In this document: positions 16,857-25,068 of the stretch, in pieces
Numbering within the stretch: the stretch's first letter is position 1
Layout of the letters: each line of letters starts with the position of its first letter
NCBI RefSeq assembly: GCF_003418935.1
Contig: NZ_QVMT01000001.1
Location: forward strand, 908,063 to 972,062
Source of the DNA: Emticicia sp. C21
GTDB taxonomy: Bacteria; Bacteroidota; Bacteroidia; Cytophagales; Spirosomataceae
DNA length: 64,000 nt
Direction of reading: 5' to 3'
Made by a program: the position numbers and the translations under genes
Notes under the pieces: generated by a model
Told to the model about the DNA's origin: nothing
The model's database searches: none
The model's input: the letters and a program-made list of their open reading frames with translations, nothing else

Positions 16857-18161
16857 ATGACACGAGCTATTCTATTGATTATATTCTGTTTCCCACTATC
16901 AGGGGTATTTTCTCAAAATCTTACACTCGAACAGGCAGTTCAGTGGGGTTTGGAGAATCGGATTGAGTTAAAATCACAAAACCTGAATGTACAGATTGCT
17001 TCTACCGAAAACGAGAAGGTAAAAGCCAGATGGCTGCCACAAGTAAGCGGTACTGCAGATTTGCGCTGGAACACCCAACTGCAAACAACGGTATTGCCTT
17101 TTGCATTACCGGGCTCAGGCGAATCGCAGACTGAAATAAAACTGGGTCGCCCATTCAATAATACCTTTATACTACAAGCTGAACAAAAGGTGTATGATGC
17201 CAATCGTAAGGTTGATCGTGCCGTTAATGACGCGCAGGTAGAGGTACAGAAAAATAATCTTGCACAGATACGCGTCAACCTGAGACAAGCTATTACAGAG
17301 GCTTATTATAATGGAGTGTTTGCTAAAGAGAAGCTCAATCTTTCAACATTAGCTTTACAAAGAGCCAATAGCTATTTTGAAGTAGGTCAGGCCCGTTTAG
17401 ATCAGGGCGCTATTCTGAAGAATGATTTAGATAAATTGGAACTAGACGTTAGCAACGCCAGATTGGCACAAACCAAAAATCAGCAGGATTATGACCTGGC
17501 GTTGATTGCTTTGCAATATCAATTAAATACGACCGATAAAGTTGAGCCGGCCGAAGACTTACAGGCTATTTTCAATTATTCACAAATTATAGAAAACCAA
17601 TCGAATATTGAAAAACGTACGGAGATAAAAGCAGAAGAATTGAACCTGCGTTTAAACCAACTGAATGTGCAAAAGCAGTTGGCAAGAAATAAACCGATGG
17701 TTTCTGCCTATGGCAATTATTCTTTCTTCCAATTAGCTGAAACTTTTAATCCTTTTGAAAAAGGCACCTGGTTTCCTGCCAATTATGTCGGTATCAGAGC
17801 CAACGTACCCATCTTTGATGGCCGACAAGCCAGACTCGCAGCCAATGATTTTAAAATACGCCAGCAGATTAATACCCTGAATACTGAGCGATTAAGAAAT
17901 GACTTCAGTTTCGAATCAAAAAGTACATGGAATACCGTACAACAATCGAAATTGAATCTGGAAGAGGCAAAGAAAAACATTGCCCTGGCTCAAAGAATTT
18001 TAGAAACTGACAAATTCCGTTTTGAGAAAGGGGTTATTCTTTTATCGGATTTGAAGAATACAGAATATGCCCTTCAAAGTGCTGAGAATCAATATTTATC
18101 AAGTATTTATAATTTTCTGATTGCCAGTGTGAGGTATAAGAAGGCTAATGGGAATTTGTAG
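16857..18161 (+). CDS. TolC-family outer-membrane efflux protein
   Basis: The 434-residue protein has a signal peptide (MTRAILLIIFCFPLSGVFSQ) followed by the OEP pattern NLTLEQAVQWGLENRIELK. Two long alpha-helical repeats separated by short barrel strands follow (for example YYNGVFAKEKLNLSTLALQR and the mirrored KNTEYALQSAENQYLSSIYN). It should form a trimeric outer-membrane channel for RND or ABC efflux pumps. No membrane-fusion or inner-membrane pump genes are adjacent, so its partner lies elsewhere. Start choice: an in-frame TTG at 16839 overlaps the promoter box, so the ATG is preferred. Confidence 0.9.
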   Translation: MTRAILLIIFCFPLSGVFSQNLTLEQAVQWGLENRIELKSQNLNVQIASTENEKVKARWLPQVSGTADLRWNTQLQTTVLPFALPGSGESQTEIKLGRPFNNTFILQAEQKVYDANRKVDRAVNDAQVEVQKNNLAQIRVNLRQAITEAYYNGVFAKEKLNLSTLALQRANSYFEVGQARLDQGAILKNDLDKLELDVSNARLAQTKNQQDYDLALIALQYQLNTTDKVEPAEDLQAIFNYSQIIENQSNIEKRTEIKAEELNLRLNQLNVQKQLARNKPMVSAYGNYSFFQLAETFNPFEKGTWFPANYVGIRANVPIFDGRQARLAANDFKIRQQINTLNTERLRNDFSFESKSTWNTVQQSKLNLEEAKKNIALAQRILETDKFRFEKGVILLSDLKNTEYALQSAENQYLSSIYNFLIASVRYKKANGNL

Positions 18162-18490
18162 AAACTAAAAAATTATTGAGTGGTAACAATGAAAAAAATC
18201 TGCCATTAAATCATAAATTTATTAGTTCGGTCTTGTTTTTAATTAAATTATAAGTTTAATTTGATTAAATATTTCGCTGTGGAAGAACTAAAAGAACAAC
18301 AAAGCTCTGTGAATAAAAAATCCTCAATTTAGTAACTTCCTTGAGAAATTAAAGTACAATTCTGCGTATATTTTCTAATGGTACAATTTAGAATTGCTTA
18401 ATTTCATCTAAACTTTTATAATAAAATGGCAACTTTTATCTAACAATTCCGCTCGTTTTCTTCTTCCTGTTTTTTAGTAAGAAACTTCTT
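18162..18490. other. 330-base AT-rich spacer
   Basis: No convincing gene or strong hairpin is visible. Several near-matches to the -7 box (TAAGTTTA, TTAATTTG) sit around 18250-18262. The 3' part reads through in frame into the next gene (codons for KKLLLVFFLFIISF from about 18479) without any ATG. Confidence 0.4.
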
Positions 18491-19639
18491 TTGGTTTTCT
18501 TTTTATTTATTATTTCTTTCGAAAGTTCAGCAATGTGGGTAGATGGTGTGAAAGATGGTTGCCCTGATACTCAATATGAATATATTGTATATGATTTTCC
18601 AAGTTGGGGAGACTTTGCCGTTGAAGTAAGTATTGGTAATACGCTCGTTTCTCTAGAGTCAATCAATAGTACCACAAAAAAATTCAAAGTGAAATATGGA
18701 AATTCAACCGATTTTAATGCTTGGGTTAATGTAATGGTTAAAGTATTAGGAGTGACAGTAGACAATACCGATTTCTTTGTACACTTATCAGTAAGTTCTC
18801 CAAGCTCACCTAATGGAGGTACGATTTTGGTTTGTCCTAACGGAGCTAATGTTAACCTGACCACTAATGCATATATGAATTGTTTGTTTCATTGTGATTA
18901 CATCTGGACAGCACCCAGCGGAGTCAATTTAAAATATGGTGCTTTTCAAGGAAACAGTATTCGTGTGCTACCACAACATCAGCCGGTAGAGCTTTTAGCC
19001 TCTGGGATTCCGACAGGATACTTGGGTTTATTGAGTGTGGCAGCAAAATGGTCGGAATGCGGTCTTGCCGGAGATACTTATGGTTATGCAGAAGTCTATT
19101 CTGGTCCTCCGGTTCTTGATCCAAAAGTAAATGGAAGCCCTTCGCAAGGATATGATTGTACGACTGGTGATGCGATATTAACTGTGAACTATCAACCGGG
19201 TACTACTTCTGTCAATTGGTCTGTCATTGCCGGAACCGGAACAATTACTCCGAACGGCGCTATTTGCTATGCTACCCCTAACAACTTTCTCCTGATAAAG
19301 GTCAGAGAAGAAAATGCCTGCGGAGCAACTGAACATTTCTATTATCTATCTCAATGTGGTTCACGTTCTTATCAAATCTATCCCAATCCTTCTGAGACTG
19401 ATATAACAATTGATTTTGACAATAAAGAATTTGCACAAGGTCTACTTAATAAAATAGATTTACTAGATTTAAAAGGAAATATGGTGTATAGTGTTCAGTT
19501 TAAAGATGAAAAAGATAAGGCTTATTTTAAGAACAATAAATCTTTAAAAATCGACACTAAAAAATTTAAACGTGGTAATTATGTACTCCATTTAGATTTC
19601 GGTAAGTATATTGATAAGGAACAAATTATTTTAAATTAG
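18491..19639 (+). CDS. Secreted protein with T9SS type A sorting domain, start codon uncertain
   Basis: About 382 codons. The N-terminal hydrophobic core looks like a signal peptide (KKLLLVFFLFIISFESSA), but the frame has no ATG. Upstream codons read AGT AAG AAA CTT at 18476-18487, one rearranged pair away from ATG AAG AAA. The first usable start is TTG at 18491, which would drop the two lysines of the signal peptide. The middle has PKD/Ig-like pieces with paired cysteines. The end (about 305-382) is a type IX sorting domain (YQIYPNPSETDITIDF, then GNYVLHLDFGKY). Function is unknown. The gene ends 8 bases before a small outer-membrane protein gene and is probably co-transcribed with it. Confidence 0.7.
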   Translation: MVFFLFIISFESSAMWVDGVKDGCPDTQYEYIVYDFPSWGDFAVEVSIGNTLVSLESINSTTKKFKVKYGNSTDFNAWVNVMVKVLGVTVDNTDFFVHLSVSSPSSPNGGTILVCPNGANVNLTTNAYMNCLFHCDYIWTAPSGVNLKYGAFQGNSIRVLPQHQPVELLASGIPTGYLGLLSVAAKWSECGLAGDTYGYAEVYSGPPVLDPKVNGSPSQGYDCTTGDAILTVNYQPGTTSVNWSVIAGTGTITPNGAICYATPNNFLLIKVREENACGATEHFYYLSQCGSRSYQIYPNPSETDITIDFDNKEFAQGLLNKIDLLDLKGNMVYSVQFKDEKDKAYFKNNKSLKIDTKKFKRGNYVLHLDFGKYIDKEQIILN

Positions 19640-19647
19640 CCAGTACT

Positions 19648-20247
19648 ATGAAAATCCGGTTCTTTTTATTTATGTTATTCTTATATTCGTACGTATGTTC
19701 ATTTTCACAAGAAGAAAACGTAAGGTTCAAAAAGAATGCAATAAGCCTGAACGCTCCAGCTTTTACCCGTATTTATAGCTTGAATTATGAAAGAACTTTA
19801 AGGCAAAAGAATTGGGTGACAATAGCTAATATCGGTTTTTATTATTTGCCCCTCAGTGCGAGCGCAAAAAATTTGAAAGCGGCTTTTATTGGTGTAGATT
19901 TTCTGAGAGGAAAAAAAACTCATTACCTTGACTTAGGAATGAGTTTAATATTTGATAGTGCCATTAACTTTGAAGGTTCTCCCGATAATCCAAGAGTTTT
20001 AGGTTTAGATTTTATTCCTAAGATAGGGTATCGATATCAGCGAAAACCCAAAGGCATATTTTTGCGAGGTATATTAATGCCATTTTTGATTGAGATTATG
20101 CCAAGAGAACCTATTGATCAATATGAAAAAAATTATTTCATTTTTACAACGTCCTCTGTCGATTTAATTTCATTTGGTGTTGGCTATTCATTTTACTTAT
20201 TACAGATAATGATATTTTTTCTTTGTTACTATTTTATCCTTTTGTAA
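19648..20247 (+). CDS. Small outer-membrane beta-barrel protein with odd hydrophobic tail
   Basis: The 199-residue protein has a signal peptide (MKIRFFLFMLFLYSYVCSFS) and alternating amphipathic strands typical of Bacteroidota barrels (IYSLNYERTL, IANIGFYYLPL, LDFIPKIGYRY). The expected last strand LISFGVGYSF ends with the aromatic residue favoured by the BAM machinery. In this frame, however, another 17 hydrophobic residues follow (YLLQIMIFFLCYYFILL). Removing one T from the TTTT run near 20191 would give an early stop after SFTYYR, so a recent frameshift is possible. It lies 8 bases after the T9SS cargo gene; the pair may work together at the surface. Confidence 0.7.
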   Translation: MKIRFFLFMLFLYSYVCSFSQEENVRFKKNAISLNAPAFTRIYSLNYERTLRQKNWVTIANIGFYYLPLSASAKNLKAAFIGVDFLRGKKTHYLDLGMSLIFDSAINFEGSPDNPRVLGLDFIPKIGYRYQRKPKGIFLRGILMPFLIEIMPREPIDQYEKNYFIFTTSSVDLISFGVGYSFYLLQIMIFFLCYYFILL

Positions 20248-20389
20248 AGTTTTCTCAGGAAAGGAAAGGAAACCAAATTATATTGCTACAGCGCATAGCT
20301 TTGTCAGAAAAACTCTTACTCTTGCCTTAGTGTAACTTTATCCGTAGTTATATCGAAGATTTTATTAGTTAAAGAACTCCCGCCTTTAA

Positions 20390-22528
20390 CTACTCCCCCA
20401 TCAATTCCTTCAAAATCTTCTGCGCAGCAATAGAAATAACCGTACCAGGGCCGAAAACACCTTTCACCCCAGCATCATATAAGAACTGATAGTCTTGTGG
20501 GGGAATTACTCCGCCGGCTATTACCATAATGTCTTCTCTACCCAGTTTTTTGAGTTCTTCAATTAATTGAGGAACCAGAGTTTTATGACCTGCGGCTAAG
20601 CTTGATGCCCCTACAATATGCACGTCGTTTTCAGCGGCTTGTTGAGCTGTTTCCTGAGGGGTCTGGAACAATGGGCCTATGTCCACATCAAAGCCTAAAT
20701 CTGCAAAGCTGGTAGCTATTACTTTGGCACCTCTGTCGTGGCCATCCTGTCCCATTTTTGCTACCATGATTCTAGGTCTGCGACCTTCCAGTTCAGCAAA
20801 TTTATCTGCCATTTCTTTAGCAATTCTGAAATTCTCATCATCAGAAACTTCTGACTGATATACGCCCGAAATAGAGCGGATAGTAGCTTTATGACGGCCC
20901 ACGACTTTTTCCATAGCATAAGATATTTCGCCCAAGGTAGCACGTTTGCGCGCTGCTTCTACAGCTAATGCCAATAAATTATCTACTTCTGAAGCATTAG
21001 CCGTTACCTCAGTAATTTTATTTAAAATCTGTTCTACTTCCTCGTTGTTTCGTTCTTTTTTGATTCTATCTAACCTTTCTATCTGTTTTCTCCGCACATT
21101 CTGGTTATCAACTTCAAGCAGTTCTATATCGGTTTCAGTATTAGTCTTGTACTTATTAACACCCACAATCACATCTTTACCTGAATCAATTCTTGCCTGT
21201 TTTCTCGCTGCAGCTTCTTCTATGCGCATTTTGGGTAGGCCTGTTTCAATGGCCTTGGTCATCCCGCCCAAAGCTTCTACTTCCTCAATCAATGCCCAGG
21301 CCTTTTCTACCAGTTCTTTAGTCAGATATTCTACATAATAAGAACCTCCCCATGGGTCAACTACCCGACAGATTTCGGTTTCATGCTGAATATATAATTG
21401 AGTATTACGCGCTATACGCGCCGAGAAATCAGTTGGCAATGCAATGGCTTCATCTAATGAATTAGTATGTAATGATTGCGTATGTCCCAACGCTGCCGCC
21501 ATTGCTTCAATGACCGTGCGCGCTACATTATTGAATGGGTCTTGCTCGGTTAGTGACCAGCCCGAAGTCTGGCAGTGGGTACGTAAAGCCAGAGACTTAG
21601 GATTTTTAGGGTTAAACTGTTTTACTATTTTCGCCCATAGCAAACGTCCGGCGCGCATCTTGGCAATTTCCATGAAATGATTCATACCAATACCCCAGAA
21701 GAATGATAACCTTGGGGCAAAATCATCAATATCCATTCCGGCGGCTATGCCTGTGCGGATGTATTCCAAACCATCAGCTAAAGTATAAGCCAATTCTAAA
21801 TGCGCAGGCGCGCCTGCTTCATGAATATGATAACCAGAAATAGAGATTGAATTGAATTTGGGCATAAATTGGGAAGCATAAGCGAATATATCTCCCACAA
21901 TGCGCATTGAAAACTCAGGTGGATAAATATAGGTATTGCGCACCATAAACTCTTTCAGAATATCATTCTGTATAGTGCCTGACAATTGTTCAGGACTCCC
22001 CCCCTGCTCTTCGGCCGCTACAATATAAAATGCCATAATGGGCAATACAGCCCCATTCATGGTCATAGAAACCGACATTTCGTTCAGAGGTATCTGGTCG
22101 AAAAGGATTTTCATATCCTCCACCGAGTCAATGGCCACACCTGCTTTACCTACATCGCCCACCACACGAGGGTGGTCTGAATCATAGCCCCGGTGTGTCG
22201 CCAAATCAAAGGCGACTGATAAGCCTTTTTGCCCACCTGCCAGATTTCTGCGATAAAAAGCATTCGATTCTTCAGCTGTTGAAAAACCTGCATACTGACG
22301 GATTGTCCAGGGTTGCATCACATACATAGTACTATAAGGCCCTCTCAGAAATGGAGGAATTCCGGCAGAAAAATGGAGATGTTCAGCATCTTTGATATCG
22401 GCTGCCGTAAATCTGGGCTTAATACCTATTCCCTCTGCTGTTTTGAAAACAGGCGTATTCGTTCCGTTTGACTCAGAAGTATTTTCCTTTTTTTCAAAAA
22501 GATTGATTTTAGAAAAATCAGGTTTCAT
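20390..22528 (-). CDS. Methylmalonyl-CoA mutase, large (catalytic, B12-binding) subunit
   Basis: The 712-residue protein has the TIM-barrel substrate domain ([59 protein letters not shown]). The C-terminal cobalamin domain (about 580-712) has the base-off motif DGHDRG and [10 protein letters not shown]. It isomerises methylmalonyl-CoA and succinyl-CoA, linking propionate or odd-chain and branched amino-acid breakdown (or propionate formation) to the TCA cycle. Length fits the mutB/scpA type. The small subunit gene (mutA) and the chaperone (meaB) are not adjacent, unlike many relatives. A -7 box is at 22594-22601. Confidence 0.96.
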   Translation of the reverse strand: MKPDFSKINLFEKKENTSESNGTNTPVFKTAEGIGIKPRFTAADIKDAEHLHFSAGIPPFLRGPYSTMYVMQPWTIRQYAGFSTAEESNAFYRRNLAGGQKGLSVAFDLATHRGYDSDHPRVVGDVGKAGVAIDSVEDMKILFDQIPLNEMSVSMTMNGAVLPIMAFYIVAAEEQGGSPEQLSGTIQNDILKEFMVRNTYIYPPEFSMRIVGDIFAYASQFMPKFNSISISGYHIHEAGAPAHLELAYTLADGLEYIRTGIAAGMDIDDFAPRLSFFWGIGMNHFMEIAKMRAGRLLWAKIVKQFNPKNPKSLALRTHCQTSGWSLTEQDPFNNVARTVIEAMAAALGHTQSLHTNSLDEAIALPTDFSARIARNTQLYIQHETEICRVVDPWGGSYYVEYLTKELVEKAWALIEEVEALGGMTKAIETGLPKMRIEEAAARKQARIDSGKDVIVGVNKYKTNTETDIELLEVDNQNVRRKQIERLDRIKKERNNEEVEQILNKITEVTANASEVDNLLALAVEAARKRATLGEISYAMEKVVGRHKATIRSISGVYQSEVSDDENFRIAKEMADKFAELEGRRPRIMVAKMGQDGHDRGAKVIATSFADLGFDVDIGPLFQTPQETAQQAAENDVHIVGASSLAAGHKTLVPQLIEELKKLGREDIMVIAGGVIPPQDYQFLYDAGVKGVFGPGTVISIAAQKILKELMGE

Positions 22529-22593
22529 AATTTGTTGAATACAATTGCAGTGGTAAATATCCTCTTTTTTGAAAAGAAAGCAATAAGATTCAT

Positions 22594-22601
22594 CAAATTT
22601 A
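22594..22601 (-). promoter_or_regulatory. Probable -7 promoter box of the mutase gene
   Basis: On the minus strand it reads TAAATTTG, an exact TAnnTTTG match, about 66 bases before the start codon. A T8G tract lies 13 bases further upstream, closer than the usual -33 spacing. Confidence 0.45.
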
Positions 22602-22613
22602 CGAGGGGCAATA

Positions 22614-22648
22614 ACAAAAAAAGTTTGCCTCTAAGAGAGACAAACTTT
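22614..22648 (-). terminator. Terminator downstream of the IS630-type fragment
   Basis: AAAGTTTG pairs with CAAACTTT around a short CTCT/AGAG core, and a T7 tract follows on the minus strand. It shields the mutase gene promoter region from transcription coming from the fragment at 22684. Confidence 0.7.
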
Positions 22649-22683
22649 AATAAAAATAGAAGTAGATTTGTTTCAAAAGTTTC

Positions 22684-22983
22684 TCAATGATAAATAAGCT
22701 CCTTTGTTCTTGCCGTTCTACTCACTTCTCCTAAAGGAACACTATGCGATTGCTTGGGTAAATCTTTTAAACCTTTCGTTCCTCTTGCTTCCCAAGCGTC
22801 CAACCAATTGGTGATGGTTGCCCTACTCACTTCAAAAATGTCTGACAATGTCGTTACGTTATACCCTTTAAAACTTAAAAGTATGGCTTTCGCCCGCTCA
22901 CGTTCTCGGTAATTACGACTACGACGAGACACTTCTCTCAGAAACTCCACCTGATCGGGAGTTATTTTTCTTACGTAACGCAT
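22684..22983 (-). pseudogene. IS630-type transposase N-terminal fragment (helix-turn-helix)
   Basis: 99 codons encode the helix-turn-helix front of an IS630-family (ISSod10/ORFA-like) transposase. RERERAKAILLSFKGYNV is followed by LSDIFEVSRATITNWLDAWE, a homeodomain-like DNA-binding pair, and then GTKGLKDLPKQSHS. The DDE catalytic half that should follow is missing: the frame stops after KELIYH and the terminator of this segment follows. No terminal inverted repeats could be identified. It may be a remnant, or ORFA of a two-frame element whose ORFB is lost. Confidence 0.75.
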
Positions 22984-23117
22984 ACAGTTTGTGGTTAATG
23001 AAGTGTGCTTTTTCTATAATTAAAGCCTGCCACGCTAATACGCTTGCCTTTTTCGCAAGCCTCAACTAAACGAGTCAGTCTTTATAAACATAAGACGTTT
23101 AAAAGTTTTAGAACGCT

Positions 23118-23385
23118 GTGAAATTGTTAAAATTTCTTAAAGGATTTTTTATTGATAGTTATGGAGGTAACATTTACAGATTCAGTAATCCTCTTATTAC
23201 TAAAATATTTCCTTTCCATACAGGCTATCACTATTTCACTAAAGAGTTATTTGGTATGCTGGCTTTCAGTACCGAAATTCTGCTGAAAGAAATCAGAATC
23301 CGCAAAGTGATGGGCACAAACACGGGCAACCTTATCTATTTTTGAGCCGGGTTTTCTGGTTATGCTATCAATATCGACACTCGAT
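23118..23385 (+). pseudogene. Remnant of an FtsX/MacB-type ABC transporter permease
   Basis: The frame 23118-23345 (GTG start) encodes FGMLAFSTEILLKEIRIRKV followed by MGTNTGNLIYF. This is the conserved segment of large FtsX-like permeases (usually ASYTAE.R.KEIGIRKVLGAS). Right after the stop another frame continues with a GFLVMLSIS stretch that matches the following helix of that family, so a frameshift separates the two. Start, extracellular domain and last helices are missing. It is a decayed piece of a much larger gene. Confidence 0.65.
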
Positions 23386-23486
23386 GAAAGTGGCGTAGAC
23401 TAATCCGGTGAAAGTTTTGAGGAGCAAATAAAGTTAAAATACTATTTTTATTTGATAACTTGTATTGATTTTTAGAACAAGATATA

Positions 23487-23795
23487 ATGGAACAACCGAC
23501 TATTGATTTTAAAGGTGGACAGGTTGAATTTAATGATTTACCATATCTGTTTACTGGCACCTCTATTGATTCTTTTTATTTAAAGGAAGATATACTTCTT
23601 ATTAAGTATGGAAATAAGAGTCTTGATGTTGGATTTTATGGAGATAAGCAATTAAGAATTGCGATAATCGAGAATATGGATTGGGAAAATAAGATTTATG
23701 TGAAGAAAATTCCACGGTCTAGTATAAAAAAAGGCGTAGTATTTCATGAAATAAACAATGCTATTGATTATTTATTAAATAATAAAGACTCTTAA
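23487..23795 (+). CDS. Uncharacterised 102-residue soluble protein
   Basis: The ATG at 23487 opens 102 codons of balanced composition (start MEQPTIDFKGGQVEFNDLPY, later VGFYGDKQLRIAIIE). The pattern suggests short beta strands and a C-terminal helix (EINNAIDYLLNNK). It has no signal peptide or membrane helix. No family was recognised. It lies in a decayed patch between an FtsX remnant and the HxlR gene, converging with the latter. It could be a small accessory gene of the same type as those at 11.6-13.9 kb. Confidence 0.5.
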   Translation: MEQPTIDFKGGQVEFNDLPYLFTGTSIDSFYLKEDILLIKYGNKSLDVGFYGDKQLRIAIIENMDWENKIYVKKIPRSSIKKGVVFHEINNAIDYLLNNKDS

Positions 23796-23805
23796 ATAGT
23801 ATTGA

Positions 23806-24177
23806 CTATTCCTGAGAGGTAATTTTCTTCTTATGTTTGATACCCCACTCTGTCAAAGAAGAAATTATACCCTTTAATGATGTACTATATTCAGTGGGCA
23901 TATATTCAACTACCACAGGTTTCTGATTAGCATCAACCACCCTTTTTACCAGACCATTTATCTCCAGGTCTTTCAATTCGCCCGAAAGTACTCTTGCCGA
24001 AATACCTTTCAGCGTCCGTTGCAAATCGTTGAAACGGGTGTGCCCGCTCAGTAGCGCAATCATTATCCGCAATGTCCACTTCCCGCCCACCACATATAAG
24101 GCATCTTCTGCGGCATCCAGATTTTTGCCACACTGCAGCTCAGTAAATGCTACTGTTTTAGCTAATAATTCTCCCAT
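23806..24177 (-). CDS. HxlR-family winged-helix transcriptional regulator
   Basis: The 123-residue protein has the HxlR hallmark region. A cysteine before the first helix (ELQCGKNLDAAEDALYVVGG), the KWTLRIMIALLSGHTRFNDL helix-turn-helix and the ISARVLSGELKDLEINGLVK recognition/wing part are all present. A typical TEYSTSLKGIISSLTEWG end follows. HxlR regulators such as YodB sense thiol-reactive quinones or diamide through the N-terminal Cys and repress divergent azoreductases. Here the gene is divergent from azoR with 122 bases between starts, and direct repeats lie in that gap. Control of azoR is therefore very likely. Confidence 0.93.
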   Translation of the reverse strand: MGELLAKTVAFTELQCGKNLDAAEDALYVVGGKWTLRIMIALLSGHTRFNDLQRTLKGISARVLSGELKDLEINGLVKRVVDANQKPVVVEYMPTEYSTSLKGIISSLTEWGIKHKKKITSQE

Positions 24178-24201
24178 TTTCCTGATATACTAATAAAATT
24201 G

Positions 24202-24258
24202 TTACTACTAACCTTTTGTTTACTACTAACTTTTTATTAGCAAATATACATAAGTTTG
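24202..24258 (+). promoter_or_regulatory. azoR promoter with candidate HxlR operator repeats
   Basis: Direct repeats TTACTACTAACCTTT (24202-24216) and TTACTACTAACTTTT (24220-24234) are spaced 18 bases apart. The -7 box TAAGTTTG (24251-24258) is an exact TAnnTTTG match. The repeats cover the expected -33 region, so a bound regulator would block RNA polymerase. Assignment to HxlR is inferred from position. Confidence 0.55.
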
Positions 24259-24299
24259 TGCCATCAAAAAAATTCTTAAACCAAAGAAAAATAAAACTC

Positions 24300-24905
24300 A
24301 TGAAAAAAATACTGCACATTATTTCAAGCCCGCAAGGCGAAGCGTCTGTCAGCAAAAAACTTGGAAATGCCATCATTGAAAAAATTCAGGAAAAGTATCC
24401 TGACAGCATTGTGAACGAACGAAATCTGACAAACAATCTATTTCCACATTTAGACCAGCTACAAATCGGTTCCTGGTTTACGCCTGCCGCAAACCGCTCA
24501 ACTGAGCAGGAAAAAGCTGTTAAGATTTCAGATGAAGCCATTGCAGAAATGCAGGAAGCAGATATTTATGTGATTGGTGCACCTTTCTATAACTTTGCGA
24601 TTCCTTCTACCCTGAAAGCCTATTTAGACCATATTGCCCGACCAGGAATCACATTCAGATATAATGAAGAGGGTAAACCTGAGGGTTTCCTGAAAAACAA
24701 AAAGGCATATATTGCCACTTCATCCAGCGGGGTTTATTCAGAGGGTGAATTTCAATCATTTGATTTTGTGAGTCCGTACCTGAAATTCTTACTCGGATTT
24801 CTCGGTATTACAGATGTTACCTTTATTCGGGCAGAGGGCTTAAGAATTGCCGGAATCAAAGAAACAGCCTTTGCAAAGGGCGTGGAAAGTATTGCGATTG
24901 ATTGA
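24300..24905 (+). CDS. azoR: FMN-dependent NADH-azoreductase
   Basis: The 201-residue flavodoxin-like protein begins MKKILHIISSPQGEASVSKK, the phosphate-binding loop of AzoR, followed by the HLDQLQIGSWFTP region. APFYNFAIPSTLKAYLDHIA and the FMN-contacting ATSSSGVYSEGEF segment follow. It reduces quinones and azo compounds by two-electron transfer from NADH and protects against quinone stress. The ATG at 24300 is chosen because it gives the normal family N-terminus; an upstream in-frame start at 24216 would add a meaningless leader overlapping the promoter. A perfect terminator follows. Confidence 0.95.
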   Translation: MKKILHIISSPQGEASVSKKLGNAIIEKIQEKYPDSIVNERNLTNNLFPHLDQLQIGSWFTPAANRSTEQEKAVKISDEAIAEMQEADIYVIGAPFYNFAIPSTLKAYLDHIARPGITFRYNEEGKPEGFLKNKKAYIATSSSGVYSEGEFQSFDFVSPYLKFLLGFLGITDVTFIRAEGLRIAGIKETAFAKGVESIAID

Positions 24906-24933
24906 TGATTGTGATAGAGCCAAAATATATAGT

Positions 24934-24974
24934 AAAAACAGAAGAAGGTTGCCAGGCAACCTTCTTCTGTTTTT
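24934..24974 (+). terminator. Terminator of azoR
   Basis: A long near-perfect stem AACAGAAGAAGGTTGCC / GGCAACCTTCTTCTGTT with a very short loop is followed by TTTT. Confidence 0.92.
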
Positions 24975-25017
24975 AGCTGTTAGTAGTCTGAATACTATCT
25001 TTTACTGTATTATTTTG

Positions 25018-25025
25018 TAGATTTG
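25018..25025 (+). promoter_or_regulatory. Probable -7 promoter box of the aldehyde dehydrogenase gene
   Basis: TAGATTTG is an exact TAnnTTTG match, 44 bases before the ATG at 25069. Confidence 0.5.
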
Positions 25026-25068
25026 CTTTATCAATATCACCCACAATCCATTTGTTTCATCAGAGTAT

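Noticed and set aside
22529-22683. Search for a cobalamin riboswitch before methylmalonyl-CoA mutase
   Set aside because: The leader is about 60 bases, too short, and the only hairpin is the terminator of the IS fragment.
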